Shown here: positions 18,027 to 26,323 of the stretch, piece after piece
Layout: each line of letters opens with the position of its first letter
Numbering within the stretch: position 1 is the stretch's first letter
Source: an uncultured bacterium
GTDB lineage: Bacteria > Cyanobacteriota > Vampirovibrionia > Gastranaerophilales > Gastranaerophilaceae
DNA: 64,000 bases
Reading direction: 5' to 3'
Assembly (NCBI GenBank): GCA_947073645.1
Contig: CAMTMK010000008.1
Span: 1 to 64,000, forward strand
The notes under the pieces: model-generated
The model's database searches: none
Told to the model about the DNA's origin: nothing
What the model saw: the letters and a program-made list of their open reading frames with translations, nothing else
Translations under genes and position numbers: made by a program

Positions 18027-18721
18027 TATATACCTTTTAAAGCCTCACATATTACAGACAATTGAGTTTCAATCGTCGCATCTATCACTCCGTTTGTAGT
18101 TGTAACCATACATCCGCCTTCCATAACAGCCTCATCAGGTACAACCATAACTCTAGCATCTAATCCCGCGTTATTTAATACCTCAGGAATTTCCGCTTTC
18201 ACAAGAGAAACCTGAACAGGGTTTACACGCAAAGTTATTTTGTTTTCTTCTTTAGAAAGTCCTCGCAAAATTTCGGCGATATTTTCCAAAATCAACGACG
18301 GATTTTCCTGTATTTCTTGTTTAATAATTTTTTTAGCAATATCAACGCTGATTTCCATTATATTAGGAGCAATGTAGTCAAAAACCGCCTGTTTTGCACC
18401 CAAAAATGCCGTCAAAGAATTTTTAACTTCTTCAATGTCAGCTTTCGCCTGATTAAGCCCTTCTTCATATCCTTCTTTTTGAGCAGATTCTTTAATCGCT
18501 AAAGCTTCTTCACGCGCACGGGAAATAAGGTTTCTGTCATCAATTCTTCTGAAACCTCTGCGTCTGTCACCTCTGCGTCTTTCCTGACGCTGTTTAAAGT
18601 CAATATTATCAAGATTAAAAAGGTCAATTTCCTTTTCCTCTTGCTCTACTTTAATTTCAGGTTCAACAGTTTTTTGTTCAATATCCCCAGCCGGTTTTTG
18701 TATTTTCTTTTTAATAATCAT
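18026..18721 (-). CDS. fliH: FliH/SctL-like export apparatus protein
   Basis: A 231-residue protein with a charged N-terminus that includes an Arg-rich stretch (RRRGDRRRGFRR, residues about 48-59). A long helix with Ala/Glu/Gly spacing follows (AREEALAIKESAQKEGYEEG), then the conserved C-terminal FliH/SctL/V-ATPase-E-like domain (IAKKIIKQEI, ITLRVNPVQV, CMVTTTNGVIDATIETQL). FliH is the peripheral stalk that holds the export ATPase, here not adjacent. It lies between the fliG-slot gene and flhA. No clear ribosome site precedes ATG 18721. The Arg-rich insert is unusual for the family. Confidence 0.85.
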   Translation of the reverse strand: MIIKKKIQKPAGDIEQKTVEPEIKVEQEEKEIDLFNLDNIDFKQRQERRRGDRRRGFRRIDDRNLISRAREEALAIKESAQKEGYEEGLNQAKADIEEVKNSLTAFLGAKQAVFDYIAPNIMEISVDIAKKIIKQEIQENPSLILENIAEILRGLSKEENKITLRVNPVQVSLVKAEIPEVLNNAGLDARVMVVPDEAVMEGGCMVTTTNGVIDATIETQLSVICEALKGI

Positions 18722-18732
18722 GATTAATATTA

Positions 18733-19746
18733 TTATACACTATCTTCAAGGTGTGTGGCAATAATATTTGCAACTTTCGGAGGCATTTCAAAATACTCAC
18801 CCTCTAAAGCAGTGAATACAAAGCGTTTCACCTTGTTTCTTTCTAATCTTAACGATTGTTCAATTTGTGACCTGTCTAAATATTGCGAAACATTTTGAAT
18901 TTTATCAATAATTTTATTAGGTGCTAAAGTAGTTTGAGTTTTCGGAATATTAGTTTTAATCTCCTGCAAACATCTCAAAATTGCATTTGTATCCATTTTG
19001 GCATCCAATCCCTGCATGCCCATAAATTTGATAACAGAATTTGCATCATCCGGATTAAATTTATTAAGTATTGTTTGCACCTTATCCTGTTTCAGACGAT
19101 TAAACAGCATTGCAAGTGTTGCAAGCTTAAGAACTTTCGTATCCGCACCTAATGGCGGAGTAGTCGTACCTTGAGGCTGAGGAGGCATGCCTGGCGTTTG
19201 CTGAGGCATTGCCTGTTGAGGCATAGGTTGTTCTTGAATTTGAGGTTCTTCTTGAACCTGCTGCTGCACCATTGCATCGATATTAGACTGCATTGATGCC
19301 TGTTCCAACAACCCTTCATCAATTAAGTTTTTATCTTTTAACTCTGCAATACAGTCAAGATAAGTTTTTTTAACGTGATGTTCAATTACTTGCAAACACT
19401 GGTCTTGCGGAAGATTTTGATGAAAAGCGTTTTTCGCGATTTCAAATATTGTAAACGCAATCTTCTGCATAATAGGATCCCAATATTGCTGCGGGATTCC
19501 TGAACGCACAAGGTCAACCGATTTATGGAACGACCATTCTGCAATAATTTGTGTAATCATTACAGCCTGATCAACATTAAACTGCCCCTCATCATAAAGA
19601 GCCTGACCTGCAATAGTTGAAAAATTTAACAAAGTATTTGCGACATAATTTTTTTGATTATCGTTAAAATCCGGCGGAATAAGTTCCAACGCCTGCTGCG
19701 CCAGATTTTGTGCAAATTCTTTATATTCAAAACCGTTAATTGCCAT
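18733..19746 (-). CDS. Unrecognised protein in the fliG position
   Basis: A 337-residue soluble, helical protein between fliF and fliH, where fliG normally sits. The N-terminal 150 residues are helical (FAQNLAQQALELIPPDFNDN start). A Gln/Pro/Met-rich linker follows (about residues 165-205, several PQQ and PMPQQ repeats), then a C-terminal helical domain containing LATLAMLFNRLKQDKVQTIL and KFNPDDANSVIKFMGMQGLD. The latter is vaguely like the ILLLSLG...LDPREV repeats of FliG, but I see no EHPQ motif or charged torque helix. FliF retains an acidic FliG-binding tail, so a functional FliG counterpart is expected and this is the best candidate. The start was set at ATG 19746 (AAGGGT ribosome site), overlapping the end of fliF. 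Confidence 0.6.
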   Translation of the reverse strand: MAINGFEYKEFAQNLAQQALELIPPDFNDNQKNYVANTLLNFSTIAGQALYDEGQFNVDQAVMITQIIAEWSFHKSVDLVRSGIPQQYWDPIMQKIAFTIFEIAKNAFHQNLPQDQCLQVIEHHVKKTYLDCIAELKDKNLIDEGLLEQASMQSNIDAMVQQQVQEEPQIQEQPMPQQAMPQQTPGMPPQPQGTTTPPLGADTKVLKLATLAMLFNRLKQDKVQTILNKFNPDDANSVIKFMGMQGLDAKMDTNAILRCLQEIKTNIPKTQTTLAPNKIIDKIQNVSQYLDRSQIEQSLRLERNKVKRFVFTALEGEYFEMPPKVANIIATHLEDSV

Positions 19747-19748
19747 TT

Positions 19749-21437
19749 TTACCCTTGTTCTATCCAACTCTTAATTTTTTCAGCAGCTTCATCATCATCT
19801 GCATTAGCAAGTTCATTAGAAAGATTTGAGAGTGTATCTGATAATCTATTAGGGTCAACCAGTGACGGCTGTTGTTCGATATAACCTCTCTGCTGTTGTT
19901 CAACAAGACCTTGTGCAAGTTCTGATTGTCTTTCTGCTAACTGTGCAGCGCGCATATTAATATCAGACAATTGAGCTTCTTGTTGAGCATTTTTCTGTCT
20001 TAACATCTCAACTTCGCGTCTGTTAGCTTCCTGAACCTGTTGAACTTTATTAGATACTGCCTTAAATACAATTATCAAACCGACTGCACTCAAAGCGATT
20101 GCAAGCCACCATGGGTTTCCTGTTTCATCAGGTTTTGGAAGATTTGCAGGTCTGTCAGATGCAAGATACGGGTCTGTTGAATCTGAAAATGCAATTGAAA
20201 CATTTTCTGCATTAACTTTCGGGCTTGCGGCTCTTGCAATCAAGTCTTTTAATTCTTCCAAAGTAGTATTTGAAGGAAGTGCATTTTTATCAAGAGTTAC
20301 TGCAATTGAAATTTCTTCAATAACTCCCGGTTTAATATATTCATTAGTTTGAGTTTTTGTAACTCCAAATTGAGTTTCTCTTGCAGTTCTTGAATAGTTT
20401 CTGTTCTGGCTGGAATCAGATGAACCGTTCGGCAAACCGTTTGGCAGATAAACACTTACTGCATTGGTATTTTTATTGCTATCGCTTGTTTGATCACCCA
20501 AACCTTCTTGGAAAGTTTGCTCTGTAACAGAAGCTTTTCTTTCAGGGTCATAGTCTATTGTAAACCTTTCAACAGGAGCTTGACGAAGGAAAGTACTTAC
20601 TGTTGCAACATAATTTCCCTGACCGATAAGTCTGTCTAACTGCTGATTAACTTTTGAAGTCATATACTTATCGTTTTCTTCAAGCCTGCGAAGCATTTCA
20701 TCTTCGGCATTCATAATACTGTGATAAGTATTTCCGTTAGTATCTGTAATCGCAATATTTTCTGCAGTCAAACCGTTTACACTGCCTAACAAAAGGTTAG
20801 TGATAGCTTTAATTTTCAACTGATCTAACTTGCTTGCATCTTTAGCCAGCGTCAATTGAACCGTAGCCGTAACAGGTTTCTGCATAGATGTAAAAATTGT
20901 AGTTTCAGGAATTGAAATAAATACAGAAGCTGTATCTACACCGTCAATTCTTCTAATTAATCTTGCAAGTTCACCGTTAATTGCACGTGAAAGTCTGATT
21001 TTTTTATCTTCTTTAGTTGAAGTAAAATCACCTTTATCAAAAATTTCCAACCCGACATTTTGATCCATCAGACCGCTTTGTACGATTTGGATTAATGCTA
21101 AATCTCTGTCTGTTGTATAGCAGGCTTTTCTACCAGTTTTACAGTCACCTTTTTTCAAATATAGAATAGATTTTGTACCGTCAAGTTTTCTGCTTACGGC
21201 AATATCATATTTTGCAAGAAGTGCTTGAATTTCAATAGCTTTACCAAGATTGTCGGTCGTCAAAAGGTTCACATCTTCCTTAATAGGCTCCCCAGTAATC
21301 TCTTTTCCGGGAGTTGAAGATGAGCTTTTTGAAGCTCCGACAATACCTATTGTAATAATAAGCGCAACAACAAGTATAGCACCGCCGATTATGCCAAATA
21401 ATAAAGGTTTATTCTCAAGTATCTCTTGCATATCCAT
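19749..21437 (-). CDS. fliF: Flagellar MS-ring protein FliF
   Basis: A 562-residue MS-ring protein with two membrane helices (residues about 14-34 and 447-463) flanking a periplasmic region. Ring-building motifs are present: LLAKYDIAVSRK, DGVDTASVFISIPE and LGSVNGLTAENIAI. An unstructured Ser/Asn-rich segment follows, then a PGVIEEISIAVTLD beta-collar region. The C-terminal tail DDDEAAEKIKSWIEQ matches the FliG-binding motif of flagellar FliF; type III injectisome SctJ is much shorter and lacks it. The Cys pair near residues 98-107 is unusual. It starts 114 bp after fliE with an AAAGGG ribosome site. Confidence 0.92.
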   Translation of the reverse strand: MDMQEILENKPLLFGIIGGAILVVALIITIGIVGASKSSSSTPGKEITGEPIKEDVNLLTTDNLGKAIEIQALLAKYDIAVSRKLDGTKSILYLKKGDCKTGRKACYTTDRDLALIQIVQSGLMDQNVGLEIFDKGDFTSTKEDKKIRLSRAINGELARLIRRIDGVDTASVFISIPETTIFTSMQKPVTATVQLTLAKDASKLDQLKIKAITNLLLGSVNGLTAENIAITDTNGNTYHSIMNAEDEMLRRLEENDKYMTSKVNQQLDRLIGQGNYVATVSTFLRQAPVERFTIDYDPERKASVTEQTFQEGLGDQTSDSNKNTNAVSVYLPNGLPNGSSDSSQNRNYSRTARETQFGVTKTQTNEYIKPGVIEEISIAVTLDKNALPSNTTLEELKDLIARAASPKVNAENVSIAFSDSTDPYLASDRPANLPKPDETGNPWWLAIALSAVGLIIVFKAVSNKVQQVQEANRREVEMLRQKNAQQEAQLSDINMRAAQLAERQSELAQGLVEQQQRGYIEQQPSLVDPNRLSDTLSNLSNELANADDDEAAEKIKSWIEQG

Positions 21438-21551
21438 ATTTTTAACCCTTTTCGTAGATTTTGGTTCTACTTTTTATATCTTGGTCAGTCGCTTCGCTAT
21501 AAATGCTCGCTCCCGTTTTAACCCTAGTCTGTTAGTAATTATTATACTATT

Positions 21552-21890
21552 CTACACCTGAATTTGCATAACTTTATCATACGCTTGGATGACTTTTCCC
21601 GTAATTTGGGTTGCTACGTTGATTGTAATCTCAGATTTTGCCATAGCAGTCATAACATCGTGGATATCTACGTTTTTCGAACCCGACATAACATCTTTCA
21701 ACATATTATCAGGTGCATTAAGTTCTGTATTAAGGTTTTCCATCAAACCTGACATAACCTGTTTAAAATCAGGACTGTTTTGAGTTTCCACTCTTTGCAT
21801 TCTCGCAGACGGAATACCGTTGAACCCGCTGTCCATTTTAGTATGCTGAATTCTTCCTGCCAAATCATATTGAGGATAAAAATTGCTCAT
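21552..21890 (-). CDS. fliE: Flagellar hook-basal body protein FliE
   Basis: A 112-residue protein whose C-terminus carries the FliE signature: VDIHDVMTAMAKSEITINV, then a QITGKVIQAYDKVMQIQV tail, equivalent to DVM.A..KA and VRNK...AY.EIM.M in the family. FliE joins the MS ring to the rod and contacts the export gate. I moved the start to ATG 21890, which has an AAAGGA ribosome site; the open frame runs 23 codons further upstream without one. It is the first gene of the fliE-fliF-X-fliH-flhA run. Confidence 0.9.
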   Translation of the reverse strand: MSNFYPQYDLAGRIQHTKMDSGFNGIPSARMQRVETQNSPDFKQVMSGLMENLNTELNAPDNMLKDVMSGSKNVDIHDVMTAMAKSEITINVATQITGKVIQAYDKVMQIQV

Positions 21891-21998
21891 AGATTTCCTT
21901 TCTATAATTATCATATCGTATTTACACCAGATTTGTACAGCTTTAGAACAAAAAATCATACAAATTCAGTATAGTTTTAATGATAATTTATAAAAAGT

Positions 21999-22445
21999 CT
22001 ATTGAGCATTTAACTCAGCTCTAATATCATCAACAGTTACATGCAAAACAGGAGAATTTTCATCTTTGCGCAAAACAACATTTTTAATTCCTGATTGAAC
22101 AATAAACCTTTTGCACAGAATACAAATAAAATTATGCCCCCAAATATACATAGTCGCATCCTTGCATCTATCTTGACCAGCCTGAATTATGGCATTTTGT
22201 TCAGCATGAATTGAACGGCAGGTTTCATAGCAAGTCCCTGACGGGATATTGTTTTTAATCCTGTAACATTCACCGCGCTCATAACAAGATTCAACTTTAG
22301 ACGGAGTTCCGTTATAACCTGTTGCCTTAATTTTTTTATCTTCACCGACAATAACTGCACCAACCTGTGCTCTAATACAATTTGACCTGCTTGCACAAGT
22401 TTTAGCTAAATCTAAAAAATAATCTTCCCAGGACTTAATTTCCAT
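21999..22445 (-). CDS. Deoxycytidylate deaminase family protein (ComEB-like)
   Basis: A zinc-dependent dCMP deaminase-type enzyme (148 aa) that would turn dCMP into dUMP for thymidylate synthesis. The zinc and proton-shuttle motif SIHAEQNAI is at about residues 78-86. The second zinc motif is ICILC (about residues 108-112); the family usually has PCxxC, so the Pro is replaced by Ile while both Cys ligands remain. Three more Cys (CYERGECYRI, CYETC) precede HAE, as in many dCMP deaminases. It has an AGGAG ribosome site and lies directly downstream of purH (9 bp), forming a nucleotide-metabolism pair. Confidence 0.9.
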   Translation of the reverse strand: MEIKSWEDYFLDLAKTCASRSNCIRAQVGAVIVGEDKKIKATGYNGTPSKVESCYERGECYRIKNNIPSGTCYETCRSIHAEQNAIIQAGQDRCKDATMYIWGHNFICILCKRFIVQSGIKNVVLRKDENSPVLHVTVDDIRAELNAQ

Positions 22446-22454
22446 AAGATACTC

Positions 22455-23963
22455 CTATAACTGTCTATAATTCCGAATACCCGTAGTAATCATTGATATA
22501 CCGTATTTATCACAAACATCAATAAGTTTTTGGTCTTTTATTGAACCGCCGGGTTGAATAATCAACCCTATTCTTCCCTGCACTGCCGAATAAATCGAAT
22601 CCTCTGATGAAAGAACCGTATCTGAAGCCAAAACTGCATCTTTTGAATTATCACAAGCATAATTCAATGCACTTTCAACTGCAGATAAAGCATTTGTCTG
22701 TCCTTGAGCAATAGCTGTAGTTTTAAAATCTCTTGCTATTACAACAGAATTTGTCTTAGCATGTTTTACAGTTTTCCAAGCAAAAATTGCATCTTCAATC
22801 TGCTCTGATGTTGGTCTTACTTTCGTAACAACTTTGAACATTTCTTTATTAAGCTCACTGTTGTTTCTATCTTGAACCAATGCTCCAAAAGGAGTTATGA
22901 TAACTTCTTCAACAGTCAAACGTCTGTAATCTTTCAATGATGTATTAAGTTTTACCAATTTGATATCAGGATTATCTTCAAATAGCTCAACCGCTTTCGG
23001 GTCAAAATCAGGCGCAACGACAACTTCTACAGCCATAGAATTTAAGTGTTTTGCGACTTCAATATCAACTGTTTTTGAAAATCCTGCAACACCGTAGAAA
23101 GAACTAACAGGATCACAATCAAACGCTTTTGTATAAGCCTCATACAAAGAACGGCCGAGAGCAACACCGCAAGGTTTGTCATGTCTGATAATTGCAACAC
23201 AATTTACGTCATAAAATTCACTTACAATATTAACTGCCTCAGTTACATTCAAAATATTATTAAACGAAAGTTCTTTCCCGTTCAAAACTTCATAATCTAC
23301 CATTTTGTCAATCTTATATACAGAAGCTCTTTGGTGAGGATTTTCACCATATTTTAAATCTTTAAGTTTTTCAAAATTAAATGTTTTAAAAGGTTTGTCG
23401 CCTAATTGTTCAGAAAGCTTAGTGCATAACTGTCTGTCGTAATTTGAAGTAAAATTAAAAGCTTTAAGAGCGAGTTTCATTCTGCCAAACTCATTAGCGT
23501 TCAAAGCTACATAATAATCTACTTTATCTGTAATAACAGTCACATGTTTGTAATTTTTTGCAGCCGCACGCAAGACCGCCAAGCCTGCAACATCAATTTT
23601 TGAAAGCGCATCATCAGCATCTTGAGCGTTTAGAATAATATCATCTATAGGACGAAGGTTTACAACAACCATATCAAAAGTTTTAACAACCGCTCTTTCA
23701 AGCTCGTTAAGTTCTTTAGAATCAGAACTGTCGGCAAGAATTGATGCAAAAACAGTTTCATTCAAACAATCATAATCTTTTACCAAAAGTCCGTTATTTT
23801 GAGAGAAATCAGCAACATTAACGGCTTCAATACCTGCTTGTTTTAATACTTCATAAGTATCACCGCCGGCAACAATTTCATACTCAAATTTTTCAGAAAG
23901 ATTTCTAGCAAAATCTTCCAAACCAACTTTGTCATACACACTAATAAACGCACGTCTTTTCAT
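22455..23963 (-). CDS. purH: Bifunctional purine biosynthesis protein PurH
   Basis: AICAR formyltransferase/IMP cyclohydrolase (502 aa from ATG 23963), which performs the last two steps of IMP synthesis. The N-terminal cyclohydrolase domain (residues 1-190) starts FISVYDKVGLEDFARNL, and the transformylase domain has LKYGENPHQRAS and IIQPGGSIKDQ. The normal catalytic K-H-x-N-P-C-G motif reads RHDKPCG here, with Lys to Arg and Asn to Lys changes, and the final R-x-F-x-H is RNYRQL. These shifts suggest a divergent but complete enzyme. The ribosome site is GAGG before ATG 23963; an upstream in-frame start 5 codons earlier is less likely. Confidence 0.93.
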   Translation of the reverse strand: MKRRAFISVYDKVGLEDFARNLSEKFEYEIVAGGDTYEVLKQAGIEAVNVADFSQNNGLLVKDYDCLNETVFASILADSSDSKELNELERAVVKTFDMVVVNLRPIDDIILNAQDADDALSKIDVAGLAVLRAAAKNYKHVTVITDKVDYYVALNANEFGRMKLALKAFNFTSNYDRQLCTKLSEQLGDKPFKTFNFEKLKDLKYGENPHQRASVYKIDKMVDYEVLNGKELSFNNILNVTEAVNIVSEFYDVNCVAIIRHDKPCGVALGRSLYEAYTKAFDCDPVSSFYGVAGFSKTVDIEVAKHLNSMAVEVVVAPDFDPKAVELFEDNPDIKLVKLNTSLKDYRRLTVEEVIITPFGALVQDRNNSELNKEMFKVVTKVRPTSEQIEDAIFAWKTVKHAKTNSVVIARDFKTTAIAQGQTNALSAVESALNYACDNSKDAVLASDTVLSSEDSIYSAVQGRIGLIIQPGGSIKDQKLIDVCDKYGISMITTGIRNYRQL

Positions 23964-24068
23964 ATTTACCTCACGCATTTATTATACCATAAAAAACTTA
24001 GCATTTCGTAAACTTTTATTTTCTTATTTCTTTGTTATAATTATAATGAGGAAAAAGAGGATTAATTA

Positions 24069-24611
24069 ATGAATAAAATAACTGAAGGCGTAGGGAAAAA
24101 AATAGTTGAAGCTTTAAAACAACAATCTGATATTGAAATTCAAAATGTTGTGGAAAATCCGGCACCAATTATGGAAGATAATTTTGAAACTTTTGAAGAA
24201 CCGGATACCTCATTTATGGAAGAAACTCCGATAATAACACCAGCTTTTGCTCCAATGACTTTCGCACAAGAGAAAGAAACTTTTGCAAATGACTTGGACG
24301 GTATTGAAATTCCAACAAACGTAATGGTACTAAAACAACTTATCAACCAGCTTCCTTCAGGCGTTTCTAAACAAACAGGCGCACAAATCATTAAACAGAC
24401 AATGGAAGCTTTGGGAATTTCTATGAAAAGTGTTTTACAAGAAGCTCAAGGTGTTCAAGAAAGCTTAAATAATTCATCACGAGAATGCCAGGCGTCTATT
24501 ATGGAATACAAAAAACAAATCGGCGTATTGGAAAGACAATCTCAAAAATATCAACGCCAATCTTCAGCATTGAATGATATAATAAGCTTATTTGTTCAAA
24601 CTAATTTATAA
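24069..24611 (+). CDS. Hypothetical helical protein (180 aa)
   Basis: I recognise no family. The N-terminal 85 residues are acidic and proline-containing (low complexity, ENPAPIMEDNFETFEEPD), and the C-terminal 95 are helical with coiled-coil potential (QEAQGVQESLNNSSRECQAS, ERQSQKYQRQSSALNDI). There is no signal peptide or membrane segment. It has a GAGG ribosome site and a TATAAT box upstream, and ends at a bidirectional terminator. It faces the block of small coiled-coil genes on the opposite strand, so a scaffold or chaperone role near the export genes is conceivable but unproven. Confidence 0.7.
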   Translation: MNKITEGVGKKIVEALKQQSDIEIQNVVENPAPIMEDNFETFEEPDTSFMEETPIITPAFAPMTFAQEKETFANDLDGIEIPTNVMVLKQLINQLPSGVSKQTGAQIIKQTMEALGISMKSVLQEAQGVQESLNNSSRECQASIMEYKKQIGVLERQSQKYQRQSSALNDIISLFVQTNL

Positions 24612-24641
24612 AAAAAAGACCTCATTAAGAGGTCTTTTTTA
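24611..24641. terminator. Bidirectional Rho-independent terminator
   Basis: The stem GACCTC/GAGGTC (24618-24623 and 24629-24634) with an ATTAA loop is flanked by an A-run and a T-run. It serves the plus-strand hypothetical gene and the convergent minus-strand gene. Confidence 0.88.
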
Positions 24642-24968
24642 TTATTTATATGAGAAAGCTTCCTGAATACTCTTATCACGCATCTGTCTTGCCGATTGTA
24701 ATTCTGTTTCAATCATATCCAGCCTTACTTTATATTGATTCATCTGCTGGTCGAGTTTTTGCTCCAAAACTTTCAGCTTCGCCTGCCGCTGCTGGAGCAT
24801 CTTGGTCGTTGGCGACTCTGGGTCAAAATCATTGCCTACCTGCAACAAATCATCTACAGATTTAGATAATCCCATTCTGGTTTGAGTTATCAATTGAATC
24901 TTGTACTCCAAATCCAACTTTTGCTGTTGAAGATACATTGCCCTGATATGTGCTACAATTAATCCCAT
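24642..24968 (-). CDS. Small coiled-coil protein (108 aa), MG-head family candidate
   Basis: An all-helical, Gln/Lys/Leu-rich protein with no signal peptide. Its head (MGLIVAHIRAMYLQQQKLDLEYKIQ) and tail (coiled coil ending SIQEAFSYK) show the same spacing as the larger protein at 26324, which begins MGMAASQARYLGLTARKTN and ends in STFKTFE. I infer that both belong to one family in which the ends are kept and the centre varies. It has an AGAAGGAC ribosome site. Possible roles are a rod-like secreted subunit or a chaperone for the flagellar-type exporter encoded at 16-22 kb. Confidence 0.65.
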   Translation of the reverse strand: MGLIVAHIRAMYLQQQKLDLEYKIQLITQTRMGLSKSVDDLLQVGNDFDPESPTTKMLQQRQAKLKVLEQKLDQQMNQYKVRLDMIETELQSARQMRDKSIQEAFSYK

Positions 24969-24982
24969 TTTAGATTGTCCTT

Positions 24983-25255
24983 CTACCTTGTTTCGTTGAG
25001 GTTGTTACCCTTCAAGAAAGTGTGCTGATTATTTTCTGCTATCAGCTGTTCCATCTTTTGAAACTGATGACGGTGATAATTCAACCTATACTGCGCCATC
25101 TTTCGTTTCTTATTCATTGTTAGAAATTCTTTTATTCCTTCTACAAATGAATCTTGCATTGATTTTATAGGATTCTTTCTTATCAGAAAGTTTTTTGAAT
25201 ATATTAAGAAGTCAAGTATTCTTTTTATATTCATTTCTAAAGTTTCTCGAAGCAT
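24983..25255 (-). CDS. Hypothetical basic helical protein (90 aa)
   Basis: Unrecognised. It is highly basic and helical (NKKRKMAQYRLNYHRHQFQK), with an N-terminal amphipathic part and no clear membrane segment. A strong AAGGAG ribosome site stands before ATG 25255. It sits 14 bp upstream of the 108-aa coiled-coil gene on the same strand, so the two probably form an operon. Size and charge resemble a secretion chaperone or nucleic-acid-binding protein, but nothing decisive is visible. Confidence 0.6.
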   Translation of the reverse strand: MLRETLEMNIKRILDFLIYSKNFLIRKNPIKSMQDSFVEGIKEFLTMNKKRKMAQYRLNYHRHQFQKMEQLIAENNQHTFLKGNNLNETR

Positions 25256-25415
25256 TTTTCTCCTTACACTTTAGACCTACATGTATATAAAAACAATTTA
25301 AACCCAAGAATTGCCATGATTTGAGGCACTTGTTTAACATGTCTTAACATTTCAGTCTATAAGTTTCACTTCCTTTAATTACGGACAAATTTACAAAATC
25401 TTTAATATAAACCAA

Positions 25416-25444
25416 AAAACTTGTAAATAAAATTTACAAGTTTT
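25416..25444 (-). terminator. Terminator overlapping the stop codon of the Gly-rich protein gene
   Basis: A 13-bp perfect stem (AAAACTTGTAAAT and its complement) with a 3-nt loop and a minus-strand T-run. The stem includes the last codons and stop of the gene ending at 25434, so ribosomes reaching the stop would melt it. Confidence 0.75.
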
Positions 25445-26252
25445 GAATTGCTTTACTGTCGCCCTCAATAGATTCTTTCAACATCTTCTTAACGACATCA
25501 CCTTGTGTATCAAGCATCTTACAAACAGTTTCAATATTTCTTACTTTTTGAGATAAAATCGTATCGGCATTTGCAGTAATATTTCCTGTAACGTTTTGAT
25601 AAGCTGAAAGTGCAGCAGATGAAGTTCCCTGCATTAAGTTACCCATAACAAGAGCAGGAAGCCCGTATTCACCCAAATAAGGTGCAGCAGCCTGCATTAT
25701 ACCGCCCCAGCCGGAAACAACTCCGGCAACAGGCAATACAAGATTTTTCATAGAAAAACCGTATCCGTTTGCCGCGCCTAATCCGTATGCAGCAGCACTT
25801 GCAACATCAGCAATCCCGCCAACACCCGATGCGTAACCCGTAGCAACACCGGCATCACTTCCCCAACCGCTTACAATTGAAGAAGCACCACCCGTAGCAT
25901 AGCCGTTAAGCCCCCAGGAAATCGGCGCAGCACCACCCGGAAAACCTGAATAATTATATAACGAATCAAGTCCGTATGAAGAACCGCCATTAAATTTTGA
26001 AGCATAAGAAGTTCCCGGAATATTCATAGATTCAGAAGCTCCAAACACTGTTGCAAATGAAGATGGCGCAAGCAAACTGGCAAGATTATATAAAAATCCG
26101 CCTGTAGATTCAAAACCTGTCCCCATACCGCTTCCTGAAACTGTCAAGTCGCGAAGTTTGTCATAAGTTTCCCACAACTGTGCTTTCGCATCTGACCCTG
26201 CAGAACCGAATTTATTTGCTATTACTAAATAACTATCGTTTTTGTAAGACAT
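25434..26252 (-). CDS. Gly/Ala/Ser-rich protein of unknown function (272 aa)
   Basis: Unrecognised. Residues about 40-200 are rich in Gly, Ser, Ala and Tyr with degenerate repeats (SSYGLDSLYNYSGFPGGAA, GWGSDAGVATGYASGVGG), and the last 60 residues are helical (ILSQKVRNIETVCKMLDTQG). There is no classical Sec signal, membrane helix or enzyme motif. Composition and the absence of a signal resemble substrates of type III or flagellar-type exporters. It has an AGAGAGG ribosome site and its own terminator, and stands just downstream of the 323-aa MG-head protein gene. Confidence 0.65.
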   Translation of the reverse strand: MSYKNDSYLVIANKFGSAGSDAKAQLWETYDKLRDLTVSGSGMGTGFESTGGFLYNLASLLAPSSFATVFGASESMNIPGTSYASKFNGGSSYGLDSLYNYSGFPGGAAPISWGLNGYATGGASSIVSGWGSDAGVATGYASGVGGIADVASAAAYGLGAANGYGFSMKNLVLPVAGVVSGWGGIMQAAAPYLGEYGLPALVMGNLMQGTSSAALSAYQNVTGNITANADTILSQKVRNIETVCKMLDTQGDVVKKMLKESIEGDSKAIQNL

Positions 26253-26323
26253 AAAAACCTCTCTTTTAGGTCAAAACTTATCGGGCTAAAGCCCTTAGCG
26301 TCGGATTGACCTCCGCACTCACG

